In this document: positions 35,153-44,273 of the stretch, in pieces
How the letters are laid out: every line of letters begins with the position of its first letter
How positions within the stretch are numbered: position 1 is the stretch's first letter
Origin: Bordetella genomosp. 10
Lineage (GTDB): Bacteria; Pseudomonadota; Gammaproteobacteria; Burkholderiales; Burkholderiaceae_B
Length of the DNA stretch: 64,000 bases
Assembly: GCF_002261225.1 (NCBI RefSeq)
Contig: NZ_NEVM01000001.1
Span: forward strand, 992,001 to 1,056,000
Direction: 5' to 3'
The notes under the pieces: model-generated
Told to the model about the DNA's origin: nothing
Database searches by the model: none
The model's input: only the letters and a program-made list of their open reading frames with translations
Program-made: the position numbers and the translations under genes

Positions 35153-36749
35153 GGCAGGCCGGCGCCGCGTCCTCCTGCCGCCGTTCCTGTTCGAGCGCCC
35201 CACGCCACGCGGCGAGGTCGCGCGCGCGCAGCGGCCGCGCATAGTAGTAGCCCTGGCCGAACTGCACGCCCCGCGCGCGCAGGAACTCGGACTGCGCCGC
35301 GGTCTCCACGCCTTCGGCGACCATCGTCAGGTCCAGCTTGTGCGCCAGGCCGATGATGGCCTCCAGCACCACCGCCGACACCGCCTCGGTCCCCGCGCTG
35401 TTGACGAAGGCGCGGTCGATCTTCAGGTAGTCGGCCCGCAACTGCTCGATGCAGGCCAGCGAACTGTGCCCCGTGCCGAAATCGTCGATGGCCCATTTCA
35501 CGCCGCGTTCGCGCAGGCGCCGCATATTGGCGCGCGCCACGTCCGAATCCGGCAGGGCCGCGCGTTCGGTGATTTCGAGCACCAGGACGACGGGCGTGTC
35601 GCCCTCCAGACGCCGCAGCAGCGCCTCGACGTCGTCGACGAAGTCGGCGCGGGCGATGTGGCGGGCGCTGACGTTCAATCCCACGTGGGCGTGCGGCGGC
35701 AGGGCCAGCGCCCGCAGGTCGGCGGCCGCCAGCGCGAAAACGTGGCGCGTCAGTTCCGCGATGAGGTCGTTGTCTTCGGCCACGGGAATGAAGAGGTCGG
35801 GCCGTATCGGTCCGGCGGACGGATGGTGCCAGCGCAGCAGCGCCTCGACCCCGGCGAACGCGCCCGTTTCCAGGTCGATCACCGGCTGGTAGGCCAGATG
35901 GAATTCGCGGTTGCGCATGCCCTTGCGGATGTCGGCGGCCAGGGTCACGCGGCGATTGAAATAACGGCGCGTCAGGTAGCCGCACAACAGGCAGGCGAGG
36001 ACCAGGAAGGCCATGTAGTTGCGCCAGATGTCGCGCCGGAACGAATCGATCTGGTGCTTGAGGACGGTGACGCGGACCTCCGCCTGGTAGATGTCGGAGG
36101 GGGACACCTGGGTCTGGTCGCCGACGGCGTGCGCGGGCCGTTCGCGCTCGCCGGGATCGAGCAGGGGCAGGCGGCGCTTGCCGAGCAGGATCTCGATGTC
36201 GTAGAGACCGTCGCGGGCCGCGGCGGTCTTGATGTCGTACAGGTACTGGGCATCGACGAAGGCCACGGCGCCCCGGCCGTTGGCCACGCCGTAGGAAACC
36301 TGGACGGCGGGCCGGTCCGGCACCAGCAGGGTGCCGGAGACCGGCGTGATGGTCAGCCCCGGCTCGATTTCCCCTTCGGGCGAGACGGCGTACAAGGGCG
36401 TCGTCACGTCCGGGTAGACCGACCAGCAGTAGATCTGGTTGTCCCGCACCAGGCCCAGCGAGCGGAAATACGGCCGCAGCGTGCTCATGCGCGTGATGTT
36501 GCGCTTGACCGCTTCACAGGGGCGGTCGAGGCTGGCGCCGGCCAGGGTGCGGGTCGCATCCTCGGCGTGCATCACGATGTTCTCGATCTGGTGGCGCACC
36601 ACCGCGGCCGTGATGCCGGCTTCGTTGGCCGCCTGGTGGCGCGCCTCGGTGGCGATCAGGGGCAGGATGAAGAATATGGGGGCTAGCGTTCCCAGCAGCG
36701 TCAGCGCCGCCCCCCACAATCTGCGCTTGGATGGTTGGCTTTCAGGCAC
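35130..36749 (-). CDS. CSS-motif EAL-domain cyclic-di-GMP phosphodiesterase
   Basis: Membrane phosphodiesterase of 539 residues. A first helix (about 11-33) and a second near 245-263 bracket a periplasmic CSS-type sensor with Cys residues in DRPCEAVK and QIYCWSVYP, which in this family form a redox-sensitive disulfide. Here the CSS tripeptide reads CWS. The EAL domain (about 275-520) keeps VEALLRW, LNVSARH, LEITERA, IDDFGTGHS, LKIDRAF, EGVET and QGYYYARP, so catalytic and metal residues look intact. It likely hydrolyses c-di-GMP in response to periplasmic redox state. Confidence 0.9.
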   Translation of the reverse strand: MPESQPSKRRLWGAALTLLGTLAPIFFILPLIATEARHQAANEAGITAAVVRHQIENIVMHAEDATRTLAGASLDRPCEAVKRNITRMSTLRPYFRSLGLVRDNQIYCWSVYPDVTTPLYAVSPEGEIEPGLTITPVSGTLLVPDRPAVQVSYGVANGRGAVAFVDAQYLYDIKTAAARDGLYDIEILLGKRRLPLLDPGERERPAHAVGDQTQVSPSDIYQAEVRVTVLKHQIDSFRRDIWRNYMAFLVLACLLCGYLTRRYFNRRVTLAADIRKGMRNREFHLAYQPVIDLETGAFAGVEALLRWHHPSAGPIRPDLFIPVAEDNDLIAELTRHVFALAAADLRALALPPHAHVGLNVSARHIARADFVDDVEALLRRLEGDTPVVLVLEITERAALPDSDVARANMRRLRERGVKWAIDDFGTGHSSLACIEQLRADYLKIDRAFVNSAGTEAVSAVVLEAIIGLAHKLDLTMVAEGVETAAQSEFLRARGVQFGQGYYYARPLRARDLAAWRGALEQERRQEDAAPACLSSSAGA

Positions 36750-36907
36750 GCGCGTTCCCCGGTAAGAGGGTTGGGATGGGGCGCGGCGCCGGAACGGGGT
36801 GAGCTTGCCTTGCGTGGCGGCTCGCGGGGTGCCTGCTATGTCACCAGAATCTTGTCATTATGTAAATGAGACAAATCGTAGCTCGGGGTTTTTTGCGGTG
36901 CGGGATG

Positions 36908-38548
36908 TCAGGGGCGCGGCGCCGCGCGTGACAGGCGCCAGGCCATGAGGCCCAGCGCGGCCACGGCCGCAAGCAGTACGGCCCACAGGACGTAGCGGCG
37001 GCGCGCGCCGGGGTCCTCGCTGGCCGCCACGGCGGCCGGCATCGGGGCCAGCTCCCGGCCTATGCGCGCCTGGGCGGGCGCGGCGGCGCCCGCCGCCATC
37101 AGGTCGGAGAGGGGCACGGCCGCCGGTCCCCAGTTCGGATTGCCCACCGCCAGGACGAAGGGGCCGCTGCCGCGCGCCACGAAGGTGAGGACCGTGGGGC
37201 GCCAGCCTAGCGAGACCGCGGGCAGGCCGCCGCCGAGGCCGCCGCTGCGCGTGTCCACCAGCAGGCGCCATTGCCGGTCGGTATCGACCGGCACGGCCCA
37301 GGGCGGATTGCGCTGCTCGCCCGGGTTCGCCGTGGCCGGGGCGGTCGCCGGCGTCGTCGTCGGTGCATTCGCCGATCCATTTGCCGGTCCGTTCATCGGC
37401 CCATTCACCGATCCGTTCCCCGGCGTCGCCGCCGCCTGCAAGCGCAGCAATTGCCCCTCGGCCACCTGGCGCCAGGGCGCTTGCGCATCGCTGCGCGAGT
37501 AAAGCTGTCCGCGCGCCACCGTATTGGTTTGCGGCAGGTCGAACTGGATCCGGTCCACGGGATATGCGCCGCCGGTGTCGAACAGGTATTCGCCCGCGCT
37601 CGCGCCCGCCCGCGTGGGGATGCCGCCGCGCCATGCGCGCGTGGGCGGCGTGGCGTCGACGGGGACCGATTCGCCTTCGATGCCGGCCAGGGTGGGCGCG
37701 CCGTCCGGCCAGCGCAGGCGCAGGTAGCGGGCGCGCAGGCCGTCCAGTTCCACCCGTTCCTGCGCCAGCGTGGCGTCGCCGTTGGCGGTCTTCAGCAAGG
37801 ACGCCTGGATCACGGGCGTCCAGTCGCGCAGGTCGGCGCTGGCGGAAACGTCGACGCGGCCTTGCCAGCGGCTGTCCTGCAAGTGGATCAACAGCGCGGA
37901 AAGCGGCGCGCCGTCCGCGCCCAGGTCGATGACGTCGCCGCCGCGCGTGGCGGGGGAGGGCGGCCTGGCCGCGGCGCGCAGGCTGCCGTCGGGGCCGATG
38001 GTGACGCTCAGTGCGTCCTCCCCCGGGCCCTGGCCGCCAGCGGCCGGCAGGGGAAACCAGCGCAGGGGCCGCAGGCTTGCCGGGCGCGCCGGCGCGGCGG
38101 CGTTGTCGAAGGTATAGGGCACCGGCTCGCCGGCGCTGTTAAGGATGCGCACGTCGCCCAGGTCGCCGCGCTGGCTGGCGGCATAGACGGCATCGTCGAG
38201 GGCGACCTGGTAATAGGGCGCGCTGGCAAGCTGCTCCAGCGCGTAGCGCCGCACGGGAACGCCGGCGGCGGGCGCGGCGCCGACGGCGACGGCGACGGCG
38301 GATGCCGCGGATATCGCGGATGCGGCAGGCGCGGCAACGGCGGCAAGGACAGGGGATGCGGCGGAGGATCCCGCGGCCGCGGCGTGGGCGGGGCCCGCGG
38401 TTCCGGCGGCCATGGCGGCCATGGCGGCGCCGGCGAACGCTCCCGCCACCAGCACGGCCGCGAGCGCGCGGCGCGGTCCGGCCTTGCGCGGCGTGCGGGA
38501 CAGGGCGCCGTCGGGATGTGAAGGACGCGGCATGGGCGACGGAATCAT
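36908..38548 (-). CDS. DUF3999-family membrane-anchored protein
   Basis: Protein of 546 residues with a long N-terminal Ala-rich signal or anchor (ALAAVLVAGAFAGAAMAAMA), a periplasmic body with beta-rich blocks (YYQVALDDAVYAASQRGDLG, YEFL-type strands) and a C-terminal helix YVLWAVLLAAVAALGLMAW. ATG at 38548 overlaps the stop of the DUF2339 gene. DUF3999 proteins are almost always paired with DUF2339; the function of the pair is not established, though cell-envelope roles are suspected. Residues around 385-410 are a degenerate NG(P/S) tetrapeptide repeat. Confidence 0.85.
   Translation of the reverse strand: MIPSPMPRPSHPDGALSRTPRKAGPRRALAAVLVAGAFAGAAMAAMAAGTAGPAHAAAAGSSAASPVLAAVAAPAASAISAASAVAVAVGAAPAAGVPVRRYALEQLASAPYYQVALDDAVYAASQRGDLGDVRILNSAGEPVPYTFDNAAAPARPASLRPLRWFPLPAAGGQGPGEDALSVTIGPDGSLRAAARPPSPATRGGDVIDLGADGAPLSALLIHLQDSRWQGRVDVSASADLRDWTPVIQASLLKTANGDATLAQERVELDGLRARYLRLRWPDGAPTLAGIEGESVPVDATPPTRAWRGGIPTRAGASAGEYLFDTGGAYPVDRIQFDLPQTNTVARGQLYSRSDAQAPWRQVAEGQLLRLQAAATPGNGSVNGPMNGPANGSANAPTTTPATAPATANPGEQRNPPWAVPVDTDRQWRLLVDTRSGGLGGGLPAVSLGWRPTVLTFVARGSGPFVLAVGNPNWGPAAVPLSDLMAAGAAAPAQARIGRELAPMPAAVAASEDPGARRRYVLWAVLLAAVAALGLMAWRLSRAAPRP
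37365..37424 (-). repeat. Degenerate 12-bp tandem repeat, five units
   Basis: Five 12-bp units start at 37365, 37377, 37389, 37401 and 37413 (plus strand, for example CCATTTGCCGGT). On the coding minus strand they encode the run GNGS-VNGP-MNGP-ANGS-ANAP inside the DUF3999 protein. It is probably a flexible linker that can change length. Confidence 0.8.
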
Positions 38549-41500
38549 GCGGAATTCTCCGTGGCCCCCGCCTTGCGAGGCGGCAGGGGCGAGAAATAGC
38601 CGATCAGGAGCAGCAGCAGGCCGATGCCGATGAAGGCGACGATGCGCGAGATGCCCGACAGGTAAGACAGATCGAAAAGGAACAGCTTGATCACCGTGAT
38701 GGCCAGCAGGCCCGCGCCGGTGAACCACAGCGGCCGGCTGCCGCGGCGGGTGGCCAGGATCATGGTGGCCAGGGCGCAGACCGTCCAGAACACCGACACG
38801 GCGGCCTGCACCAGGGTCGATGCGCCGAGCGCGTCCAGGTCATAGGCGACGCCGCTCCAGTGGTGCAGCGTGCGCAGCAGCATGGCGTTGAGCCAGACGA
38901 AGGCCGTCAGCGCGGCCAGCGCGCGCGGCAGCGGACTGCCGCGGCTGTAGACCTTGCCGGCGGGGCGCAGGCCCAGCGCGTCCAGCCGCCTCACCCAGAC
39001 CGTCGCGGCCAGCGCCGCCAGCAGGATCGCCACGTCCAGCGGGTTCAGCACGGGCAGGTAGAACAGCGGCGCGGCGTCGCCGTCGCTGAAGACGCTGAGC
39101 AGGCTCCAGCCCCACAGCAGCAGCGCCAGCGGCGTCGCGCCCCAGACCAGGTAGGCCCGCGCGTGCCGCCGCACGGGCCAGGCCAGGCGCGCGCCGGGGC
39201 CGGCCAGCAGGAGCAGCATCAGGCCATAGCCATAGGCCCAGGCGCTCCATTGCCAGGCGCCTTCCGGCACCCAGTCGCCCAGCCGCACATAGCCTTCCAC
39301 CGTCAGCAGGGCGCACAGCGTCCAGAACGAGAAGGCGTGCAGCGCGTCCAGCAGGCGCGGCGGCAGGTCGTCGCGTTCGCGATAGAGCAGCAGCCACGAC
39401 AACGCCAGCCCCACGGGCAGCGCCAGGACCACGGAAAGCGGCGCTCCGGCCAGGCTCGCCAGGGCGCCGATCAAGGCCAGCGCGGGCGGCAGCGCGACGC
39501 CGGGCCAACGCGCCAGGGGCCAGGCCAGCGCCCGGCGCAAGGCGTGCGCCAGCCAGGCCGTCAGCACCAGGAACAGGACGTCGGCGTCCAGCGCGTAGTG
39601 CCAACTGGCGAAGGCGTAGGGGTAAAGCGCGAAGTATTGATAGATCTCGTAGAGGCCGCCGATGGTCCACCACAGCATGCCCCAGACGGCCATCGCCACG
39701 CCGGTGCCGGACAACTCGCGCCGCCAGGCCGCCGCCGCCGGCTTGCCGTTCAACTGCCAGGCCGTGAACAGCGCGGCCACGGCGATCAGGAACTTGCCGA
39801 GGTAATTGCCATTGAGCACCGGCAGCGGCGCCGAGCCGGGGCCGTAGTACGCCTGCAGGCTGAAGAACACCAGCCCCGCGGCCACTTGCAGCAGCAGGGC
39901 GAAGGCCAGCGCCAGCAGCCGGCGCTGGCGCACGCTGATCCACGCGATGGCGGCGCCTTCGATCGCCCACACCGCGCTGGTGGTGGGACCGGTGAAGGCG
40001 AGCGGCACGGCCAGGGTGGCGAAGATGACGCCCAGCGCCAGCATGGCCTCGAACAGCAGCGCCAGGCGCGCATGGCGGCGCCGCAGCCAGGCAGCCAGCA
40101 ACAGGTAGAAGGCGGCCAGCGCCAGCGCGCTGTAGGCCAGCGCGAATTCCTTGCCCTGCACCAGGGCCGCCTGCATCAGGATGGCCACCAGGGGCGTGCC
40201 GAACACCAGCGTGCCGTCGACGTAGTGCTTCAGGGCCAGGTCGCGGCGGATCGCATAGAGCAGGGCGATGCCCACGTACATCAGGAAAAAGAGCAGCAGG
40301 AAGGGTTCGGTGCTGGCGAACAGCGCCGGCTGATAGGCGGACGCGCCCCACGCCGCGCCGATGCCGAAGGTGAAGACGAAGCCCAGCAGGTTCAGCGAGC
40401 GCCAGGCCTTGAACCAGGCCACCGCCAGGATGCCGGCATTGAGCAGGGCGTAATAGCTGAACAGCATGACGTGGCTGCCGCCGCCGGTGGACAGCAGCAC
40501 CGGCGCCAGGAAACCGCCGGCGCTGCCCATGAAGGCCAGCGCCGCCGCGTTCTGCCGCACCGCCAGCAGGGTGCTGAGCACGCAGATCGCGATCATCAGG
40601 GGCAGGGAGGCGCCGGCCGGCAGCAAGGCGTACAGGCGCGTCGCGGCAAAGACGGTCAGGTAGAGAATGCCGATGCCGCCGCCTTGCAGCACCAGCCCGT
40701 AGGCATGGCGCCGGTCGCGCAGGCGCCAGCCCGCGCCCAGCAGGACGATGGCCGCCCCGGCCACGCCGGCCAGGCGGAACTCGACCGGGAACATGTCGTT
40801 GTCGGCGGCGTACTTCAGCAGGAAGGCGATGCCGAAGAACAGCACGATCATGCCGACGCGCACGACCGTGTTGCCGCCCAGCAGCCACGCGCGGATGGCG
40901 GCCACGCCGCGCTCCAGCGCATCGGGCTGGCGCGGCGCGGCGGACGCAGCGGTGTTCATGCCGGGGGAGTGGGGAGCCGTGGAGGCGGTGCCCATGGTGG
41001 CTCCCGCGGCGGCGGAAACGGGCGGCGTGTTGGAATAGGCGTCCAGCGCGGCGTCCGCCGCGCCGCTCCCGGCGGCGGCTTGCGCCGTCGTCGTGTATGC
41101 ACCGGCGCCAGCCGCCGCGCCGGGGAATATCTCGGCGTCGACGCTGGCCGGCGGCGTGCCTGCTTCGGCGCCCGCGGGCCGGGTTTGCGGCGGGAATCTG
41201 CCCGTTTCCCACGCGGGGGCCGGCGCAGCGCCGGTTGCATGATCCATATCCGGATGGGCTGGCGTACCCGTGAGGTAAGGCGGCGCACCCGCCGTATCCA
41301 CGCCACCGGCCGCATCGGCCGTGCGTTCCGCACCAGGGCTGGCGGCGCCCGCCAAGCCACCCGCGCCCTGCGCGCGCGTCCGCAATTGCGCCACTTCGGC
41401 GCGCAGCAGCGTCACTTCGCGTTCCAGGCGCAGCACCCGCTCCGGCAGCGGCAGGCTGCTCGCCTGCCGCGCGGGATTCTGTCCGTATCCCGCCGCGCCG

Positions 41501-41652
41501 GCCGCGCCGCTGGCGGCCTTGCGCCGGATCAGGTGCGGCAGCGCGAAGCCGAGCACCGCGCCGACCAGGGCGACCTCGAATATGGGCAGGTCATAGGTCA
41601 GGGCGAAGCCCGCGCCGAAAAGGAAACCCAGGAACGCCAGGAACCAGCTCAT
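38545..41652 (-). CDS. DUF2339-family polytopic membrane protein
   Basis: Very large inner-membrane protein of 1035 residues. After one or two N-terminal helices a short coiled coil (LEREVTLLRAEVAQLRTR, about residues 75-92) and a long Ala/Pro/Gly-rich linker lead to roughly 25 hydrophobic helices from residue 260 on, for example GMIVLFFGIAFLLKYAAD, which is the DUF2339 hallmark. The C-terminus ends with FIGIGLLLLLIGYFSPLPPR. It is translated ahead of, and coupled to, the DUF3999 gene. No biochemical role is established for this family. Confidence 0.9.
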   Translation of the reverse strand: MSWFLAFLGFLFGAGFALTYDLPIFEVALVGAVLGFALPHLIRRKAASGAAGAAGYGQNPARQASSLPLPERVLRLEREVTLLRAEVAQLRTRAQGAGGLAGAASPGAERTADAAGGVDTAGAPPYLTGTPAHPDMDHATGAAPAPAWETGRFPPQTRPAGAEAGTPPASVDAEIFPGAAAGAGAYTTTAQAAAGSGAADAALDAYSNTPPVSAAAGATMGTASTAPHSPGMNTAASAAPRQPDALERGVAAIRAWLLGGNTVVRVGMIVLFFGIAFLLKYAADNDMFPVEFRLAGVAGAAIVLLGAGWRLRDRRHAYGLVLQGGGIGILYLTVFAATRLYALLPAGASLPLMIAICVLSTLLAVRQNAAALAFMGSAGGFLAPVLLSTGGGSHVMLFSYYALLNAGILAVAWFKAWRSLNLLGFVFTFGIGAAWGASAYQPALFASTEPFLLLFFLMYVGIALLYAIRRDLALKHYVDGTLVFGTPLVAILMQAALVQGKEFALAYSALALAAFYLLLAAWLRRRHARLALLFEAMLALGVIFATLAVPLAFTGPTTSAVWAIEGAAIAWISVRQRRLLALAFALLLQVAAGLVFFSLQAYYGPGSAPLPVLNGNYLGKFLIAVAALFTAWQLNGKPAAAAWRRELSGTGVAMAVWGMLWWTIGGLYEIYQYFALYPYAFASWHYALDADVLFLVLTAWLAHALRRALAWPLARWPGVALPPALALIGALASLAGAPLSVVLALPVGLALSWLLLYRERDDLPPRLLDALHAFSFWTLCALLTVEGYVRLGDWVPEGAWQWSAWAYGYGLMLLLLAGPGARLAWPVRRHARAYLVWGATPLALLLWGWSLLSVFSDGDAAPLFYLPVLNPLDVAILLAALAATVWVRRLDALGLRPAGKVYSRGSPLPRALAALTAFVWLNAMLLRTLHHWSGVAYDLDALGASTLVQAAVSVFWTVCALATMILATRRGSRPLWFTGAGLLAITVIKLFLFDLSYLSGISRIVAFIGIGLLLLLIGYFSPLPPRKAGATENSA

Positions 41653-41968
41653 GATTCTTCTCTCAAATGACAGCCAAGGCCACGCCGCGGCCCGTTCTCA
41701 TCCGCGATTCCACGGTGAAAGAACAGCAAGCGCGCAGCGCGGCGCCGCGCTGCGGATTATGCCAACGCCGTCCCCAATATGTACCGTGCGTGACAGTGCG
41801 GCGCCGAGGGCCGCGCCTGAAACGACAGTCTCGCTGCCTGGAAAGCCGCGCCACGCCTGCATCCGCGGGTAGGGTTACTGAAATGGTCTATTGGTAACTC
41901 GAAATATCAGAGCAAAGAAATGCGGGCATGAGGATTGCAATTGCCCGGGGCAAAAAAAGGAGACCGCC
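41653..41968. other. Divergent intergenic region with a 22-bp palindrome
   Basis: 316 bp between the DUF2339 gene and the ACAD-like gene. It contains the perfect palindrome at 41733-41754, and an AT-richer section around 41880-41940 that may hold the cassette promoter. No gene or RNA gene was recognised. Confidence 0.5.
41733..41754. repeat. Perfect 22-bp GC-rich palindrome
   Basis: CGCAGCGCGGC (41733-41743) is followed directly by its reverse complement (41744-41754). No spacer is present, so as DNA it is a possible protein site and as RNA a stem with strained loop. It lies about 80 bp upstream of the DUF2339 start. Confidence 0.8.
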
Positions 41969-42994
41969 TTGCCCCCCGCCCCCGCATTGCCGACACCGTT
42001 GCCCTGGTCGGACGACGATCCCGCCGCCAGCCTGCGCGCCTTGATATCCCATTTCGGCGATCCGCCCCTGCCGGGGGCGGGCCGCACCCTGGACCGATGG
42101 CGCATCCTGGCCGAGGTGGCGGCCATGGACGTCGCGGCGATCAAATTGTACGAAGGGCACACGGACGCCGTCGCCATCCTGGCGGAGCTGGACCCCGGCG
42201 GGCGCATCGACCGCCTGGCCCGCGCCCAGGTCGAGGACGCGCCGGTCTGGGCGGTGTGGGCCGCGCAGCCGCCGGATGCCCGCGTCGATGGCGTGGCGCG
42301 CGCCGAAGGCGTGGCCTTGAGCGGCCGCAAGGCTTGGTGCTCCGGCGCCCCCTGGGTCACGCACGCGCTGGTGACGTATTTCGACGAGGCGGGCGAGGCG
42401 GCGCTGGCCGCCGTGTGCCTGGACGCGCCCGGCGTGCGGGTCACGGCCGAGGGCTGGCAGGCGGTGGGCATGGGCCGGACCCGCAGCGTCGACGTGTGCT
42501 TCGACCAGACGCCGGCGTGGCCGGTGGGCGCGGCCGGCGCCTACGTTGCGCGGCCGGGCTTCTGGCACGGCGGCGCCGGCATCGCGGCATGCTGGTACGG
42601 CGCCGCGCTGCCCCTGGCGCGCGCGCTGCGCGCCGCCCAGGCGCGCCGGGCCGAACCGCATGCGCTCGCCCATCTGGGCCGGGTCGACGTGTCCTTGCGC
42701 CAGGTCGCGGCCTTGCTGCGCGAAACGGCCCGCGCCATCGACGACGACCCGCGCGGCGATGCGCAGGCGCCGGCCTTGCGCGTCCGCGCGGCCGCCGAAG
42801 CCGCCGCCCTGGGCGTGATCGAGGCGGCCGGCAAGGGGCTGGGGCCCGCGCCGTTCTGCCGCGATGCCGCGCTGGCGCGCCGCTACGCGGATCTCCCCGT
42901 CTTCCTGCGCCAGAGCCATGCCGAGCGCGATCTCGCGCAACTGGGGCAGGGCGTCGCGCGGCACACCACGGCGGAGGACGCATGGCGGCTGTAG
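41969..42994 (+). CDS. Acyl-CoA-dehydrogenase-like flavoprotein
   Basis: Protein of 341 residues, shorter than the usual 380. I chose TTG at 41969 because AAGGAG lies six bases upstream and no ATG or GTG fits. Middle-domain blocks such as LSGRKAWCSGAPWVTHALV and the C-terminal helical bundle (EAAGKGLGPAPFCRDAALAR, QSHAERDLAQLG) match ACAD-fold proteins. The catalytic glutamate position could not be assigned. It overlaps the next gene by 13 bp and opens a four-gene cassette with methyltransferase, glycosyltransferase and deacetylase, so it may desaturate or oxidise a lipid or amine part of the product. Confidence 0.83.
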   Translation: MPPAPALPTPLPWSDDDPAASLRALISHFGDPPLPGAGRTLDRWRILAEVAAMDVAAIKLYEGHTDAVAILAELDPGGRIDRLARAQVEDAPVWAVWAAQPPDARVDGVARAEGVALSGRKAWCSGAPWVTHALVTYFDEAGEAALAAVCLDAPGVRVTAEGWQAVGMGRTRSVDVCFDQTPAWPVGAAGAYVARPGFWHGGAGIAACWYGAALPLARALRAAQARRAEPHALAHLGRVDVSLRQVAALLRETARAIDDDPRGDAQAPALRVRAAAEAAALGVIEAAGKGLGPAPFCRDAALARRYADLPVFLRQSHAERDLAQLGQGVARHTTAEDAWRL

Positions 42995-43599
42995 ACACGG
43001 CGTACTTCGAACGCCTCTATGCGGGGCGGGAAGATCCCTGGGGCATCTCCACGCATTGGTATGAAGCGCGCAAGCGCGCGCTGCTGCTGGCCTGCCTGCC
43101 CAGCGCGCGGCTGGGCCGCGTTTTCGAACCCGGCTGCGCCAGCGGCGTGCTGACGCAAGCCCTGGCCGAGCGGGCCGACCACGTGCTCGCCACCGACCTC
43201 AGCGAGCAGGCGGTGCAGGCCGCGCGCCGGCGGCTGGCGGACGCGGGCGCGCGCAACGTCACCGTGGCGCGCGCCGTGTTGCCCGACGAATGGCCGGTGG
43301 CGGCCGGCCAGGTCTTCGATCTCGTCGTGCTGAGCGAACTCGGCTACTACTTCGACGCGCCATCGTGGGCGCGCATGGCGGCGCTCGCCGTGGCCAGCCT
43401 GGCGCCGGGCGGCGCCATCGTGGCCTGCCACTGGCTGCACGATTTCGCCGAGCGCCGGCTGGATACCCATGCCGTGCATGGCGCCATCGCGCGGCAGGCG
43501 GGCATCTTCCCCTTGGCGGATCACGCGGAGCAGGATTTCCTGCTGCAGGCATGGAGCCGCGAGCCGCTGTCCGTCGCGCGCAGGGAGGGATTGGCATGA
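42982..43599 (+). CDS. NodS-like SAM-dependent methyltransferase
   Basis: Methyltransferase of 205 residues. The N-terminal block YFERLYAGREDPWGISTHWY and the motif I sequence VFEPGCASGVLTQALA (about residues 47-62), then LATDLSEQAV, are typical of the NodS-like group, whose founder N-methylates the deacetylated sugar of Nod factors. ATG at 42982 overlaps the upstream gene and its stop overlaps the glycosyltransferase ATG. In this context an N-methyl transfer to an aminosugar freed by the PIG-L deacetylase is plausible but inferred. Confidence 0.85.
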   Translation: MAAVDTAYFERLYAGREDPWGISTHWYEARKRALLLACLPSARLGRVFEPGCASGVLTQALAERADHVLATDLSEQAVQAARRRLADAGARNVTVARAVLPDEWPVAAGQVFDLVVLSELGYYFDAPSWARMAALAVASLAPGGAIVACHWLHDFAERRLDTHAVHGAIARQAGIFPLADHAEQDFLLQAWSREPLSVARREGLA

Positions 43600-44273
43600 T
43601 AGGTGTCGTGGTCCCTGCCCATAACGAAGAGGCCTGTCTGCCGGCCTGCCTGGACGCATTGCTGCGCGCCGCCCGCCATCCCGCCCTGAAGGGGGAGGAC
43701 GTGCGCATCGTGGTGGTGCTGGACGACTGCCACGACGGATCGGCGGAGATCGTCATGGCAAGGCCGGTCACCGGCCTGCGCATCGCGGCGCGCAACGTGG
43801 GGGTGGCGCGCGCGCACGGCGCCGCGCACCTGCTGGCGGCGGGCGCGCGCTGGCTGGCATTCACGGACGCCGACTCCGTGGCCGACGAGCGCTGGCTGGC
43901 CGACCAGCTTTCGCTGGCCTGCGACGCGGTGTGCGGCTGCGTGACCGTGGACGACTGGTCGGCGCATCCGGCCGCGGTGCGCCTGCGCTATCTGGCCCAT
44001 TACCAGCATCGCGACGATCATCGCCACGTGCACGGCGCCAACCTGGGCGTCAGCGCGCGCGCCTACACGGCGGCGGGCGGGTTCAGCGGCCTGGCCCTGG
44101 GCGAGGACGTCGCGCTGGTGGAGGCCTTGCTGGCGCAGGGCGTCGAGGTCAAGTGGAGCGCCCTGCCGCGGGTGGTGACCAGCGCCCGCAAGGTCGGGCG
44201 CGCCGCCGGGGGATTCGCCGATTTCGTCGCCGGACTGGCCGACGGCGATGGTCGCGCCGACGCCGTCGCTTGA
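43596..44273 (+). CDS. Family 2 glycosyltransferase
   Basis: GT-A-fold glycosyltransferase of 225 residues. The N-terminal VVVPAHNEEACLPACLDALL, the DAD motif at residues 91-93 (FTDADSVADE) for metal and nucleotide-sugar binding, and LGEDVALVEALL near 170 as the ED motif are visible. There is no transmembrane helix, so it is soluble or peripheral. It overlaps neighbours at both ends (ATGA upstream; 26 bp with the PIG-L gene). It probably transfers one sugar within the product made by this cassette. Confidence 0.88.
   Translation: MIGVVVPAHNEEACLPACLDALLRAARHPALKGEDVRIVVVLDDCHDGSAEIVMARPVTGLRIAARNVGVARAHGAAHLLAAGARWLAFTDADSVADERWLADQLSLACDAVCGCVTVDDWSAHPAAVRLRYLAHYQHRDDHRHVHGANLGVSARAYTAAGGFSGLALGEDVALVEALLAQGVEVKWSALPRVVTSARKVGRAAGGFADFVAGLADGDGRADAVA

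Noticed and set aside
38302..41670. Plus-strand ORF of more than 1100 codons antisense to the DUF2339/DUF3999 genes
   Set aside because: Gln/Arg-rich low-complexity translation opposite clear membrane proteins, with no domain or start signal.
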